A stretch of DNA of 64,000 nt, from positions 30,833 to 94,832 of the forward strand of contig JAJYMB010000027.1 in NCBI GenBank assembly GCA_021787365.1. Reading direction: 5' to 3'. Both the position numbers and the translations under genes were made by a program. Position 1 is the stretch's first letter; each line of letters begins with the position of its first letter. The notes below the pieces were generated by a model. That model worked only from the letters and a program-made list of their open reading frames with translations. It was not told the DNA's origin and did no database searches. Positions 52,491 to 61,281 of the stretch are shown piece by piece. The stretch comes from Actinomycetes bacterium. GTDB taxonomy: Bacteria > Actinomycetota > Acidimicrobiia > Acidimicrobiales > Palsa-688.

Positions 52491-52847
52491 ATGCGGATGG
52501 TCCACCTCCGGACGGTGCCCGACTTCTGGGAAGCCAACGTGCTGGCCGCCCGTCTCGGGTCCGAGGGCTTCGTGACGGAGCTGCGGGCCAACCTGTGCCG
52601 CCCGTACGCCTTTGGCGACGTGAGCGTGCTCGTCGCCGAGCCCCAGGCCGAAATGGCGGCCGAGCTCCTGCTCGCCGACGAGGTCGAGGCGGCCTTCGCC
52701 GGCGACGCGACGGCTGCCGGGGCCGGCGAGGCGGAGCCGGGGACGACGGCTCTCCGGGGCCGCTGGGCACGCTACCGGCGTCTCTTGGCCGCGGTGGCCG
52801 CCCTGCTCGTGGCGGGTGCCCCGGTGCTGGCGCATTTCATCGGCTAG
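52491..52847 (+). CDS. DUF2007-like protein with C-terminal membrane helix
   Basis: A 118-residue protein. The first 60 residues (VHLRTVPDFWEANVLAARLGSEG..., VSVLVAEPQAEMAAELL) match the DUF2007 small signal-transducing-like fold. A Gly/Ala linker and one helix (AAVAALLVAGAPVLAHFI) follow. It is on the plus strand within the minus-strand proteasome block, divergent from pafA with about 50 bases between starts. Role unknown. Confidence 0.72.
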   Translation: MRMVHLRTVPDFWEANVLAARLGSEGFVTELRANLCRPYAFGDVSVLVAEPQAEMAAELLLADEVEAAFAGDATAAGAGEAEPGTTALRGRWARYRRLLAAVAALLVAGAPVLAHFIG

Positions 52848-52887
52848 CACTGCCGGCGACCGCGCTCCTCCGAGCGAGCCAGGCTGA

Positions 52888-53706
52888 TCAGGCTTCGTCC
52901 CCATCTGCTGGCGCTTGCTCCGCCGGTGTTGCCTCCGCCGGTGTTGCCTCCGCCGCTGTTGCCTCCGCCGGCGTTCCCTCCGCCGGCGTTCCCTCCGCCG
53001 GTGCCTCGGCGCCAGCGCCTTTTTCCTCGGGGCGGCCGAGCAACGCAGCGATCTCGGGCCCCACGATGCGCCGGAACGCACGCCGGCCGTTGCTCCGCTC
53101 GAGCACCGCCACCTCGAGTTCCCCCGGGCCGATCGGGCGCCCGCCCCCCAACGCCGCCACCGACGCCGTCAAGGCCTCGGGGAGGGGCCAACCAGCCCGG
53201 AAGGCGCGCTCCATGCGGTCACTTATCGCGTCCGACTCACCCCCGAGAGCGGTGAAACGCTCCTCGTCCACTACTGTCCCGTCGTAGAGGATGTGGAACA
53301 GCTGGTCCTCCCCTGCTCGCGGCCCCACCTCTGCAACCAGGATCTCGACCTCGAGCGGCTTCATTTCGTGGGTGAACACGTTGCCCATGTAGCGGGCGTA
53401 GAGGTTGGCGAGGGAGCGGGCGTCCACGTCCTCCCGGCTGAACTGGTAGCCCCTCAGGTCCGCCGCCTGCACCCCCGAGACCCGTAGCTGGTCGAACTCG
53501 TTGTACTTGCCCACGCCGGCAAAAGCGATGCGGTCGTAGATCTCGCTCACCTTGTGGAGCGAGCGGGAGCTGTTCTCGCCGCAGATCAGCACGCCTCGGT
53601 CGTAGACGGTGCCGACCAGGGGGCGGCCCCGGGCGATGTTCTTGCGGGCAAAGTCGGCCTTGTCCTTCATGAACTGCTCGGGGGCTACGTAGAAGGGCAT
53701 GGTCAT
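52888..53706 (-). CDS. prcA: Proteasome alpha subunit
   Basis: A 272-residue 20S alpha subunit. The start MTMPFYVAPEQFMKDKADFARKNIARG matches actinobacterial PrcA, including the gate region, and GVLICGEN plus KVSEIYDRIAFAGVGKYNEFD follow. It forms the outer rings of the proteasome, where the Arc C-termini dock. The ATG at 53706 overlaps prcB (ATGA). The last 40 residues are Pro/Ala/Glu repeats from a minisatellite. The track start at 53904 is too far upstream. Confidence 0.96.
   Translation of the reverse strand: MTMPFYVAPEQFMKDKADFARKNIARGRPLVGTVYDRGVLICGENSSRSLHKVSEIYDRIAFAGVGKYNEFDQLRVSGVQAADLRGYQFSREDVDARSLANLYARYMGNVFTHEMKPLEVEILVAEVGPRAGEDQLFHILYDGTVVDEERFTALGGESDAISDRMERAFRAGWPLPEALTASVAALGGGRPIGPGELEVAVLERSNGRRAFRRIVGPEIAALLGRPEEKGAGAEAPAEGTPAEGTPAEATAAEATPAEATPAEQAPADGDEA
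52916..53005. repeat. 15-bp minisatellite coding the PrcA tail
   Basis: About six 15-bp units close to CCTCCGCCGGTGTTG, some with changes. They encode repeated AEATP / AEGTP pentapeptides at the PrcA C-terminus. Confidence 0.75.
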
Positions 53707-54524
53707 GGCTCGTCCTCCCTGTGGACCTCGGCCACGGACAGGGTGGCGATAACCCTCTCGAACGCCGTCGCCACCTCGACCTCGGGCACGCGCTGGAACC
53801 CATCTTTGGTTATGGTCGCCACGGTCGGGTAGATGCCGCGGACGGCGTCCGGCCCACCCGTGGCCGAGTCCTCGTCGGCGGCCTGCCAGAGCGCCCGGAC
53901 GCACAGCTCCACTCCCTCGTCACGCGAGAGGTCGTCTTTGAAACCGAGCTTTATGGTCGTGCGGGCGTCACGGCCGCCCGAACCCTCGGCGTGGAAGTCG
54001 GTTTCCTCGTAGCGGCCCCCGGTCGGGTCGTAGGTGTAGATACGGCCCCTGTCGCGACGCAGGTCGTAGCCGGCGAAGAGCGGGACCACGATCAGGCCTT
54101 GCAACGCCATGGCGAAGTTGCCCCGCACCATCTGGGAGAGCTGGTTGGCCTTGCCCTCGAGGCTCAGCTCCTGGCCCTCCACTTTCTCGTAGTGTTCGAG
54201 CTGGAGCTGGAAGAGGCGGACCATTTCCAGCGCCGGCCCCGCGGCGCCGGCGATGGCCACGCCGCTGTGGGCGTCTGCAGGATGGACCTTTTCCATGGTG
54301 CGATGGGCTATGGCGGAGCCGGCGGTGGCACGGCGGTCCCCCGCCATGATCACCCCGTCGCGGTAACGGACCGCGCAGATGGTGGTGCCGTGTGCAACTT
54401 GGAACGGTGGCGCCGACGCACCCCGAACCGCTTGGGCCGCGAAAGGCGAGAGCCCCATCCGCTCGAGGAGCCCGTGGAAGTCGGGCCCGGGGTCGTGTTG
54501 GGGCGGGAAGACGGGAAGAGTCAT
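53703..54524 (-). CDS. prcB: Proteasome beta subunit
   Basis: The 273-residue catalytic subunit. A propeptide of about 46 residues ends in HG before the nucleophile Thr47 (AHG|TTICAVRY). GDRRATAGSAIAH and the later TTIKLGFKDDLSRDEG support the 20S fold. Self-cleavage exposes the threonine. It is translated with prcA through a 4-base overlap and lies 230 bases after pup; that gap contains no gene. Confidence 0.97.
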   Translation of the reverse strand: MTLPVFPPQHDPGPDFHGLLERMGLSPFAAQAVRGASAPPFQVAHGTTICAVRYRDGVIMAGDRRATAGSAIAHRTMEKVHPADAHSGVAIAGAAGPALEMVRLFQLQLEHYEKVEGQELSLEGKANQLSQMVRGNFAMALQGLIVVPLFAGYDLRRDRGRIYTYDPTGGRYEETDFHAEGSGGRDARTTIKLGFKDDLSRDEGVELCVRALWQAADEDSATGGPDAVRGIYPTVATITKDGFQRVPEVEVATAFERVIATLSVAEVHREDEP

Positions 54525-54754
54525 AAGTGCCTACCGACCATAGCGGCCGGGATGGTGGCCTGGCGCACGGGTGGCATCGCCGGCGCGACGCCAGGCACGT
54601 GGCCGGCGAACCGGCCTTGGCACCAAGGCCCACCAAGGCCCGCCGTTCAGTGCACGGCCGTCCCGCCGAAACCTAGCCGTCGCCGGCCGGGACAGGGGCC
54701 CCCATCCGACGACGCCGGCGCGCCCGCCGCGAGCCGGCTGGCAACGCCCCCTTA

Positions 54755-54952
54755 CTACTGGCCACCCTTTTGGACGTAGGACTTGACGAACTCCTCCGCG
54801 TTGTCCTCCAAGACCTCGTCGATCTCGTCCAGCAGGTCGTCCAGTTCGGCTTTCAGCTCCTCGCCTCGCTTCGAGCCGGCGGGGATTTCTTCGACTTCTT
54901 CGGTTTCCTGACGCGGAGGTGCTTGCTTTTTGATCTGCTCTCTTTCAGCCAT
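54755..54952 (-). CDS. pup: Prokaryotic ubiquitin-like protein Pup
   Basis: A 65-residue acidic, mostly disordered protein with a helical middle ([34 protein letters not shown]-type end) and the terminal GGQ. Dop must deamidate the Gln to Glu before PafA can ligate it. It lies 15 bases after dop, so the two are made together. Confidence 0.98.
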   Translation of the reverse strand: MAEREQIKKQAPPRQETEEVEEIPAGSKRGEELKAELDDLLDEIDEVLEDNAEEFVKSYVQKGGQ

Positions 54953-54967
54953 CGTTGACGTCCCTCC

Positions 54968-56461
54968 TCATGCGCCGAGCTGCTCCAATAGCTCGGCCGG
55001 GGTGTTGCAGCGTGCCAGGAGCTGGTCCACGTGGGCCGCCGTCCCTCGGAGCGGTTCCATCATCGGCACCCTCCGTAGGGGGTCGTGCCCGAGGTCGAAC
55101 ACAAGCGAGTCCCAGTTGGCGGCCGCTATCGCCTGGGGCCAGCGCTGAAGGCAACGGCCCCGGAAATAAGCCCTGGTGGTCGTGGGTGGCTCGGTCATGG
55201 CCCGCTCTATGTCCTCTGGTCGCAGCAGCCGCTCCATGCCCGCGCGCGAGTAAAGGGAGCGCTCCGGGCGCACGTCGTGGTACTGCAGGTCCATCGCGAG
55301 CAACTTGGGGTCGCGCCAACCAAGCCCATGACGCTCACGGTAGCCGCTCACCATGCGGTACTTGCCCACCCAGTCCAACTTATTGGCGAGCGACATCGGG
55401 TCGGCTTCCAGCCCGGTGAGCACCTCCTCCCAACGCTGGAGGACGGCCTTTCCAACCTCGTCGCCCCCTATTGCCGCCAGCCCCTCGTCCTCGGCGTACT
55501 TGCGGGCGAGGTCCAGGTGTTCCCACTGCATCTCGAGGGCGGTCATCTGCCGGCCGTTCGCCAGCGGGAGCGGCTGGGAGAGCGACAGGTCGTACGAAAC
55601 CTGCCGGAGGGCGCGCACCGGGGCGGCGAGGGTGTAGTCGCGGCCCTGGCGGGTGAACCAGTCGTCCTCGATCATTGCCAGCACGAGAGCCGTCGTGCCG
55701 ACCTTCAAGAAGTCCGCCACCTCGGAGAGGTTGGCGTCGCCCAGGATCACGTGCAGGCGCCGGTACTTCTGGGCGTCGCAGTGGGGTTCGTCGCGGGTGT
55801 TGACGAGGGGCCTCTTCAACGTCGTCTCGAGGCCCACCTCCTCCTCGAAGAAGTCGGCTCGCTGGGTGAGCTGGAAGTTCACGCCCTCGGCGCCCGGCAC
55901 CTCGGCCCCTACCTTGCCCGCCCCCGTGTAGATCTGGCGGCTCACGAAGTGCGGGATCACGTGCTGGACCACCCGGGCGAAGGGCACTGACCGGTCCATC
56001 AGGTAGTTCTCGTGGGCCCCGTAGGAGTTGCCCTTGCCGTCCGAGTTGTTCTTGTAGATGCTGATCTGCTGGCCCGGCTGCAGTAGTTGGGCGGCCGCCT
56101 CCACCGAGCGGGCGAGGATGGCCTCCCCTGCCTTGTCGTAGAGGATGGCCTCCCAGACATTGGAGCACTCCGGGCCCGAGTACTCGGGGTGGGCATGGTC
56201 GACGTAGTAACGGGCCCCGTTGGTGAGCACGGCGTTGACCAGGTGAGTCTCGACCTCGGGGGCCAGTTGGGACTCGCGCACAAACCCGCGGGCGTCCCGG
56301 GCCGGCGACTCGTCCTGGAAGTCCCACTCGATGCGCCGGGCAAGCGAGGCGACATAGGCGTTGATCAGCGCAGACGACGCCGCGATCGGGTTGGGCTCAC
56401 CACCCCCGCGCACGATGATGCCGTACTCGGTCTCCATCCCGAGGACCTTCACTAGGGCCAC
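54968..56461 (-). CDS. dop: Pup deamidase / depupylase
   Basis: A 497-residue PafA paralog with GMETEYGII, the key Asp88 in YYVDHAHPEYSGPE, the YKNNSDGKGNSYGAHENYL loop and the NTRDEPHCDAQKYRRLHVI core. It converts the Pup C-terminal Gln to Glu and removes Pup from substrates. It is separated from arc by 491 bases that contain repeats. Confidence 0.97.
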   Translation of the reverse strand: MALVKVLGMETEYGIIVRGGGEPNPIAASSALINAYVASLARRIEWDFQDESPARDARGFVRESQLAPEVETHLVNAVLTNGARYYVDHAHPEYSGPECSNVWEAILYDKAGEAILARSVEAAAQLLQPGQQISIYKNNSDGKGNSYGAHENYLMDRSVPFARVVQHVIPHFVSRQIYTGAGKVGAEVPGAEGVNFQLTQRADFFEEEVGLETTLKRPLVNTRDEPHCDAQKYRRLHVILGDANLSEVADFLKVGTTALVLAMIEDDWFTRQGRDYTLAAPVRALRQVSYDLSLSQPLPLANGRQMTALEMQWEHLDLARKYAEDEGLAAIGGDEVGKAVLQRWEEVLTGLEADPMSLANKLDWVGKYRMVSGYRERHGLGWRDPKLLAMDLQYHDVRPERSLYSRAGMERLLRPEDIERAMTEPPTTTRAYFRGRCLQRWPQAIAAANWDSLVFDLGHDPLRRVPMMEPLRGTAAHVDQLLARCNTPAELLEQLGA

Positions 56462-56852
56462 GCGCCGACGTTACCGTGCCAACGGAGAAAGAGGGCGGCC
56501 CCCCCCGCCGGCCCGGCCCCGCACCCGGGCTGATCCGCGTCGTTTCCGCTGCATGCGCTCCATCCCACGCCGACCGGGCCTTCCGCCGCCCCGATAGCCG
56601 TGTGCCGCCGGGCCGCCCGGTGCACCGAGAACGCCGGCGAGCACCTAACCGGGTGCACTCCCGCATACCCGGTGCACTATGCGTCCCCAGAAGGCGGCCC
56701 ATGGCACCCGGAAACAAGAAGTGCACCCAGAATGCGACTACCCAGCCTCTGCCGGCGCCGTTTGGCGGGCGCGAGCGCGGTTCGGCCCAGCGCCCGGCGC
56801 CGGCCCACCCAGGGCTGGCGCCCAGAGGGCTCAGGGGTACTGGCCGGTGGGT
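56462..56852. promoter_or_regulatory. Gene-free arc-dop gap with four GTGCAC sites
   Basis: No credible gene. GTGCAC occurs at 56620, 56653, 56672 and 56721, three of them as (C)CGGTGCAC or CGGGTGCAC. The clustering within about 100 bases suggests a binding region controlling the downstream dop-pup-prcBA genes, though no -35/-10 was found. The right end carries the flank of the 14-bp array. Confidence 0.4.
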
Positions 56853-56853
56853 G

Positions 56854-56965
56854 CCTACAGGTACTGGCCTACAGGTACTGGCCTACAGGTACTGGCCTAC
56901 AGGTACTGGCCTACAGGTACTGGCCTACAGGTACTGGCCTACAGGTACTGGCCTACAGGTACTGG
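56854..56965 (-). repeat. Eight-copy 14-bp array spanning the arc stop codon
   Basis: Exactly eight copies of CCTACAGGTACTGG (plus-strand reading) from 56854 to 56965. On the minus strand each unit reads CCAGTACCTGTAGG, which contains CAG TAC CTG TAG, i.e. Gln-Tyr-Leu-stop. The first unit met by the arc ribosome supplies the last codons and stop of arc; seven more follow. A related GGTACTGGCCGGTGG occurs on both flanks (56836 and 56958). Confidence 0.95.
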
Positions 56966-58716
56966 CCGGTGGCGACCCGCTCTATGGAGCGGCCGCCTCG
57001 GGTCTCGTCTCCCTGGGAGGTCACCGTGCGGATGTAGACGATCCGCTCGCCCTTCTTCCCCGAGATCTTCGCCCAGTCGTCGGGGTTGGTGGTATTGGGG
57101 AGGTCCTCGTGCTCGCGGAACTCTTGGCGGATCGAGTCGATCATGTCCTGGGTGCGGATCCCTCGGCCCTGGCCGGCGATCTGGCGCTTGATGGCCAGCT
57201 TCTTCGCCCGCCGGACGATGTTCTCGATCATGGCGCCGGAAGCAAAGTCCTTGTAGTACATGGTCTCTTTGTCACCGTTTTGGTAGGTGACCTCCAAGAA
57301 CTTGTTGAGCTCGTCGTCGCGGTACATCTCCTCGACGGTCCGCTCGATCATGAGCCGCACCGCCTTGTCCCGGTCACCGCCCCCGAGCCGCTCCACCTCC
57401 TCTTCGTCGAGGGGCAGCGCCGACGTCAGGTAGCGCGAGAAGATCTGGGCGGCGGCGCTCTCGTCGGGGCGCTCGATCTTTATCTTCACGTCGAGGCGCC
57501 CGGGGCGCAGGATCGCCGGGTCGATCAGGTCCTCGCGGTTGGACGCGCCGATCACGATCACGTTTTTCAGCGCCTCGACGCCGTCGATCTCGGCGAGCAG
57601 CTGGGGCACGATCGTCGACTCCACGTCCGAGGAGATGCCGCTCCCCCGGGTGCGGAAGAGCGAGTCCATCTCGTCGAAGAACACGATCACAGGCACGCCC
57701 TCCTCGCTCTTCTCCCGTGCCCGCTGGAAGACGAGGCGGATCTGGCGCTCGGTCTCCCCCACGTACTTGTTGAGCAGCTCAGGGCCCTTGATGTTCAAGA
57801 AGTAGCTCCTCGCCAGGCCGTCCCCGCTGCGCTCCGCCACCTTTTTGGCGAGCGAGTTGGCCACCGCCTTGGCTATGAGCGTCTTGCCGCACCCGGGCGG
57901 CCCGTAGAGCAGGACCCCCTTGGGAGCCGGCAGCTTGTGCTCGGCGAACAGCTCCCGGTAGAGGAACGGCAGCTCGACGGCGTCGGTGATCTGTTCGATC
58001 TGGGGGTCGAGCCCGCCGACATCGTCGTAGGAGATGTCGGGCACCTCCTCCAGCACTAGGTCTTCGACCTCAGGGCGGGGGAGCTTCTCCAGCAACAGGC
58101 CCGAACGGACGTCCATCAGCAACGAGTCGCCCGAGCGCAGCTTCTCGTCCAAAAGGGAGTCGGCGAGCTCGACGACGCGCTCCTCGTCGGCACGCGCCAC
58201 CACGATCGCCCGCCGCTCGTCTTCGAGCACCTCTTTCAGCGTCACGACCTCGCCCTGGAGGTCGCTGCCGCGCGCCAAGACCACGTTCAGCGATTCGTTG
58301 AGCACGACCTCCTGGCCCCGCCGGAGCTCGGCCGACTCGATGCCGGGGTGGAGTGAGACGCGCATTTTGCGGCCACCCGAATAGACGTCGGCGGTGCCGT
58401 CCTCGTTGAGGGCGAGGAAGGTCCCGTACGCCGAGGGGGGCTGGGTGAGCTTGTCCACTTCCTCGCGCAGAGAGGCGATGTGCTCGCGCGCTTCGCGCAA
58501 GGTGTAAGTGAGGCGTTCGTTCTGAGATAGGGCCTGCTGAAGCTGGCCCTTGGTCTCGAGCAGCCGCTCTTCTAGGGTACGGACCCTCTTTGGGGCGTCG
58601 GCCAGGCGCCGGCGGAGCGCGGCCACCTCTTCCTCGAGCGCTGCCACCTGCTCCACTGCCGAACGCGCTTCAGCACGTAGCCCGGCGAGTTCGTCTGGTT
58701 CGGCCAAGCGGACCAC
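56953..58716 (-). CDS. arc: Proteasome-activating AAA ATPase Arc/Mpa
   Basis: The 587-residue ring ATPase unfolds pupylated proteins into the 20S core. It has an N-terminal coiled coil (about residues 10-95) that binds Pup, OB domains, Walker A GPPGCGKT, Walker [13 protein letters not shown], and the C-terminal GQYL, with the penultimate Tyr that docks in PrcA pockets. The stop codon and last three sense codons lie within the first unit of the 14-bp array. It diverges from the ferredoxin gene. Confidence 0.97.
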   Translation of the reverse strand: MVRLAEPDELAGLRAEARSAVEQVAALEEEVAALRRRLADAPKRVRTLEERLLETKGQLQQALSQNERLTYTLREAREHIASLREEVDKLTQPPSAYGTFLALNEDGTADVYSGGRKMRVSLHPGIESAELRRGQEVVLNESLNVVLARGSDLQGEVVTLKEVLEDERRAIVVARADEERVVELADSLLDEKLRSGDSLLMDVRSGLLLEKLPRPEVEDLVLEEVPDISYDDVGGLDPQIEQITDAVELPFLYRELFAEHKLPAPKGVLLYGPPGCGKTLIAKAVANSLAKKVAERSGDGLARSYFLNIKGPELLNKYVGETERQIRLVFQRAREKSEEGVPVIVFFDEMDSLFRTRGSGISSDVESTIVPQLLAEIDGVEALKNVIVIGASNREDLIDPAILRPGRLDVKIKIERPDESAAAQIFSRYLTSALPLDEEEVERLGGGDRDKAVRLMIERTVEEMYRDDELNKFLEVTYQNGDKETMYYKDFASGAMIENIVRRAKKLAIKRQIAGQGRGIRTQDMIDSIRQEFREHEDLPNTTNPDDWAKISGKKGERIVYIRTVTSQGDETRGGRSIERVATGQYL

Positions 58717-58791
58717 CTCCTAATCATCCATTCGTCCCGAAGGCCGCCCGGGTGAAGCGCCAAACTCGACCCGACGATACTGCGTGCCGGC

Positions 58792-58828
58792 GTCAACTTG
58801 GCGGATAGGCGCGCTGCCTATCGTTGAC
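58792..58828. repeat. Inverted repeat between arc and the ferredoxin gene
   Basis: GATAGGC-GCGCT-GCCTATC (58804-58822) is a perfect 7-bp stem, and GTCAAC/GTTGAC (58792-58797, 58823-58828) add outer arms. It covers the -35 of the ferredoxin promoter and could be an operator acting on both divergent genes. Confidence 0.5.
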
Positions 58829-58853
58829 ACTTAGGTCAGCCCGCCGGTAACTT
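58824..58853 (+). promoter_or_regulatory. Promoter of the ferredoxin gene
   Basis: TTGACA at 58824-58829 and TAACTT at 58848-58853 with an 18-base spacer, 50 bases before the ATG at 58904. It overlaps the inverted repeat. Confidence 0.5.
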
Positions 58854-58903
58854 GGAGGATACCGGACGCGCGTCCCTACACGAGGAAGGTGCCACAAAAC
58901 AGT

Positions 58904-59137
58904 ATGAAGGTCTGGATCGACCAGGATCTTTGCACCGGTGACGGGCTGTGCGAGGAGATCGCACCCGCAGTGTTCACCTTGCTCGACGACGGCCTCTCCT
59001 ACGTGAAGGAGGGGGACAAAGTCTTCAGCGACCCTGGTGGGCACGCTGGCTTGGCGCTCGTACCCGAAGACATGGAGGACGCCACCCGGGAGGCTGCCGA
59101 GGAGTGCCCCGGGGAGTGCATCTTCATCGAGGAGTGA
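58904..59137 (+). CDS. Ferredoxin, probably 3Fe-4S type
   Basis: A 77-residue protein from the ATG at 58904, or 82 from a GTG at 58889 that abuts the GAGGAAGG ribosome site. The cysteines CTGDGLC and, near the end, ECPGECIF give the C-x5-C ... CP pattern of single-cluster actinobacterial ferredoxins, with acidic surface residues. It likely donates electrons to an oxygenase or P450. Its place beside arc is common in actinobacteria. Confidence 0.9.
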   Translation: MKVWIDQDLCTGDGLCEEIAPAVFTLLDDGLSYVKEGDKVFSDPGGHAGLALVPEDMEDATREAAEECPGECIFIEE

Positions 59138-59197
59138 CGCCGCTGGGCTAGCCCGCGAGTCGTCGCTAGCCTGCTGGCACGGGGTCTTGGCCCCGGA

Positions 59198-60388
59198 TCA
59201 GCCTTGTACGCATGCCTCGGTCGAGACCACGCTCGAGTGGGCCGAGCCGAGGAGCGGGGCCAGTTCGGCGGGTGCATCGAGAGCGTACGAGGTAGTCGGC
59301 CTGTCGGGTGCGATCGCGAAAGCTATCCCGACCACCTGGCCCTGTTGGTCGACCAGGGGGGCACCCGAGTCGCCGTAGGTGAGACGGGCTGCGAGGACGA
59401 GCACGCGACGCGTGGTCCTGTGGGTGCCGTAGAGGTCCTCCCCCACCGCCGTCACCTGGTTGGCGATGGTCGCCGGCTGGACCGCAAGGGCGTCCTGCCC
59501 GTTTGGGTGGCCGAGCACGGCGCCCTTTTCGCCGGCGGAAGGGGCCGCCAGCCCGAGCGGCGTCTCGCCCAGCCCCGGCACCTTGAGCAGGGCCAGGTCG
59601 ACGTCAGGGTTGTAGAGCACGACCGACGCCGGCAACCGGGCCCCGTCGGGGAGCAGGACATAGGTGGCGCCGGCCGGTTCCCCGGCGACAACGTGGGCGT
59701 TGGTCACGACGAGGTCGTTGCCCGCCGTCCAGCCGCTCCCCTCCTGGATGCGGCCGCAGGCTTGGCCCTCCACCTTCACCGTGGAAGCCTCCGCTGCGCT
59801 CAGCACGCCGGCGGGCAGCGGGTCGGTCGCCGGCGGCCGGCCTGCGTCCTGGCTCGGCCCGAAGGTCGTGAACACTTGCGGGAAGCCGTCTTCGCCCACC
59901 AAGCGCCGGAGCGCTTGAAGGGTGTTGGGAGGGTCGAGGCCGACGCGGCGGCTCTCGTTGCTCACCCAGCGGGCGATGGCCGAGCCCGTCGTCAGCTGGG
60001 AGACCGAACCTGGCACGGCTGCGAGCGAGGGGGCCAGCAGCCAGACCAGCGCCAGGATCCCGACGACGCCAAGCAGCGCGCCGACCAGCCTGTCGAAGGC
60101 CCGCACCCCCCCGAAGGGCAGCACAGAGTGGAGCCTCGAACCCACCATGAGCCCGATGCCCTGGCCTATGAAGGCGAGCACGAGGAGGACGGCTATGGCG
60201 AGGGCGACCCGGGCGACTGACCCGGAGACGTCGAAGAAGCTCACGATCCTCGGCAGGTAGCGGACGGCGAAATAGATGCCGGCGCCGAGGCCCAGCCAGG
60301 AGAACACCCGGGCGAGGAACCCCATCCGCCACCCGCCCAGGGCCGCCAGGGCCGCGGCTACCAGGATGCCGATGTCGAAGTCGTTCAT
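59198..60388 (-). CDS. MarP-like membrane serine protease (CvpA + trypsin-like)
   Basis: A 396-residue protein with a CvpA-type N-terminal membrane part (four helices, about residues 5-110) and a periplasmic trypsin-like protease. The catalytic triad is His in VVTNAHVVAG (near 230), Asp in YNPDVDLALLKV (near 263) and Ser in YGDSGAPLVD (near 343). Mycobacterial MarP is needed for acid and oxidative stress survival. The ATG at 60388 overlaps the trmI stop by four bases. The track start at 61459 is wrong. Confidence 0.92.
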   Translation of the reverse strand: MNDFDIGILVAAALAALGGWRMGFLARVFSWLGLGAGIYFAVRYLPRIVSFFDVSGSVARVALAIAVLLVLAFIGQGIGLMVGSRLHSVLPFGGVRAFDRLVGALLGVVGILALVWLLAPSLAAVPGSVSQLTTGSAIARWVSNESRRVGLDPPNTLQALRRLVGEDGFPQVFTTFGPSQDAGRPPATDPLPAGVLSAAEASTVKVEGQACGRIQEGSGWTAGNDLVVTNAHVVAGEPAGATYVLLPDGARLPASVVLYNPDVDLALLKVPGLGETPLGLAAPSAGEKGAVLGHPNGQDALAVQPATIANQVTAVGEDLYGTHRTTRRVLVLAARLTYGDSGAPLVDQQGQVVGIAFAIAPDRPTTSYALDAPAELAPLLGSAHSSVVSTEACVQG

Positions 60389-61281
60389 CTTGAGGTTGGC
60401 GACCGGCCGTCCTCGGTCATGTGGCTCGCTCCTCGTCCCCCCGACCTGGCGGCCGTCAGGAACCCGGTATGGGCCACCATCCGGTGCTCCGGCCGCACGG
60501 ACTGGCCCTCGACGTGCCAGGGGCGCTGGAGCACCTCGATGGTCTCCGCCAGCGCGAAACCCGCCTTGGGGAGGGCCTCGCGCAGGGCCATCACCTGAGG
60601 GACGGTAGGCAGGTACGAGACGAGGATGCCGCCAGGGCGCAGGGCGGCGGATGCGTGCTGGACCGCATGCCAGGGCTCGGGGAGGTCGAGCAGCACCCTG
60701 TCGAGGTCCTCCTCCCCGATCCCCTGGTACACGTCCCGCACCTCGACGTGGTAGCGGCCGAGCACGCCCTCGCCGAGGAAGCCGGTCACGTTGGAGATGG
60801 CGCGGGCGGCGAAGTCCTCCCGGAGTTCGTAGCCGGTAACGTCGGCGCCTGCACGAAGCAGGGCCATGGACAGCGCCCCCGAGCCGAGCCCCGCCTCGAG
60901 GACCCTGGCGCCGGGGAAAATGTCGGCCATGATGAGCAAAGGGCCCAGGTCCTTCGGGTAGATGACCTGTGCCCCCCTCGGCATCTCCAAGACCAACTCG
61001 GCGAGCGTCGGGCGCACGGCCAGGTAGCGGGCGCCGTGGCTCGAGCGCACCGTGCTCGCTTCCTCCAAGCCGAGCAGGCCGTCGTGGTCGACCACGCCGG
61101 CGTGGGTATGGAACTGCCCTCCTGGTCGCAGCGTGAGCAGGTGCCGGCGGCCCTTGGAGTCGACGAGCAACACCTTTTCGCCGGCGACGAACGGCCGGGC
61201 AGCCCCCCGGCCACGGGAGCCGCTGCCCGCCTCCTGGCCGGTCGCGTCCAGGGCTGCGCCGGCCGAGGGCACGGCGCTCAC
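60385..61281 (-). CDS. trmI: tRNA (adenine-58-N1)-methyltransferase
   Basis: A 298-residue methyltransferase of the TrmI family. The N-terminal beta domain has VLLVDSKGRRHLLTL, followed by IYPKDLGPLLIMADIFPGA and the SAM loop VLEAGLGSGALSMALLRAG, then VLLDLPEPWHAV. It makes m1A58 in the T-loop of tRNA. The GTG at 61281 overlaps the thiolase stop by four bases. The ORF-track start at 61443 reads into the upstream gene's repeats. Confidence 0.93.
   Translation of the reverse strand: MSAVPSAGAALDATGQEAGSGSRGRGAARPFVAGEKVLLVDSKGRRHLLTLRPGGQFHTHAGVVDHDGLLGLEEASTVRSSHGARYLAVRPTLAELVLEMPRGAQVIYPKDLGPLLIMADIFPGARVLEAGLGSGALSMALLRAGADVTGYELREDFAARAISNVTGFLGEGVLGRYHVEVRDVYQGIGEEDLDRVLLDLPEPWHAVQHASAALRPGGILVSYLPTVPQVMALREALPKAGFALAETIEVLQRPWHVEGQSVRPEHRMVAHTGFLTAARSGGRGASHMTEDGRSPTSR

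Noticed and set aside
56397-56726. 109-residue minus ORF before dop
   Set aside because: Overlaps the dop start, Arg/Gly-rich low-quality frame, no family pattern.
56854-56965. Array considered as a CRISPR
   Set aside because: Units are 14 bp, directly adjacent and without spacers, with no cas genes.
56476-58059. 527-residue plus-strand ORF across the arc gene and the 14-bp array
   Set aside because: It is antisense to arc, shows no family pattern, and is open because GC-rich codons seldom give stops on the other strand; the 14-bp array has no stop in any plus frame.
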